Shown here: one piece after another, positions 13,964-13,964 of the stretch
Layout of the letters: every line of letters begins with the position of its first letter
Position numbering within the stretch: the stretch's first letter is position 1
NCBI GenBank assembly: GCA_002306075.1
Contig: DBRW01000034.1
Coordinates: 1 to 13,964, forward strand
Length of the DNA: 13,964 nt
Direction: 5' to 3'
DNA from: Synergistaceae bacterium UBA1358
Lineage (GTDB): Bacteria; Synergistota; Synergistia; Synergistales; Synergistaceae
Position numbers and translations under genes: made by a program
Notes under the pieces: model-generated
What the model was told of the DNA's origin: nothing
Databases searched by the model: none
What the model saw: only the letters and a program-made list of their open reading frames with translations

Positions 13964-13964
13964 G

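Overview
The window is a compact stretch of housekeeping genes, all on the minus strand. It reads from right (upstream) to left (downstream): pgsA - M20 metallopeptidase - secA - exported DUF3857/transglutaminase-like protein - argS - FtsB/DivIC-like - rpsF - ssb - rpsR - DUF2232 (YybS-like) membrane protein - rplI - dnaB - O-antigen ligase/polymerase-like membrane protein (cut by the left edge). Every credible gene is transcribed right to left. The longest gene-free gap is the 195 bases between the peptidase and secA, so no stretch over 300 bases lacks a gene.

Organism: the rpsF-ssb-rpsR-yybS-like-rplI-dnaB order is familiar from Firmicutes. The O-antigen-ligase-type protein, the SecA length and tail, and the exported DUF3857-type protein fit a double-membraned bacterium. 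My best guess is a Synergistota-type anaerobe, inferred from the general look of the proteins and gene order and not proven here. No tRNA, rRNA, CRISPR array, insertion sequence, integrase or phage gene was seen.

Transcription units, inferred from visible signals: (1) pgsA and the peptidase, ending at a strong intrinsic terminator (12036-12073). (2) A near-consensus promoter (TTGACT-18-TATAAT, 11970-11999) for secA, probably reading on through the DUF3857-type gene, argS and the ftsB-like gene, with small gaps and no terminator between them. (3) A second good promoter (TTGCAA-17-TATAGT, 5311-5339), overlapping the end of the ftsB-like gene, for rpsF-ssb-rpsR, ending at a clear terminator (4104-4132). 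(4) The DUF2232 gene, rplI and dnaB, tightly packed (17-base overlap, then a 1-base gap), with a terminator after dnaB (1292-1319). (5) The O-antigen-ligase-like gene, leaving the window at the left.

Functionally the region combines phospholipid synthesis (PgsA), protein export (SecA), arginine charging (ArgS), cell division (FtsB-like), ribosome parts (S6, S18, L9), DNA replication (SSB, DnaB) and surface polysaccharide assembly. Several genes appear to start at GTG or TTG (the ligase, dnaB, the DUF2232 gene, rpsF, argS), so several starts given here differ from the longest reading frame. I see no undescribed defence or mobile system. The most interesting points are regulatory (the terminator inside the ribosomal/replication cluster and the rpsF and secA leader folds) and the exported protein that seems to have lost its transglutaminase catalytic residues.
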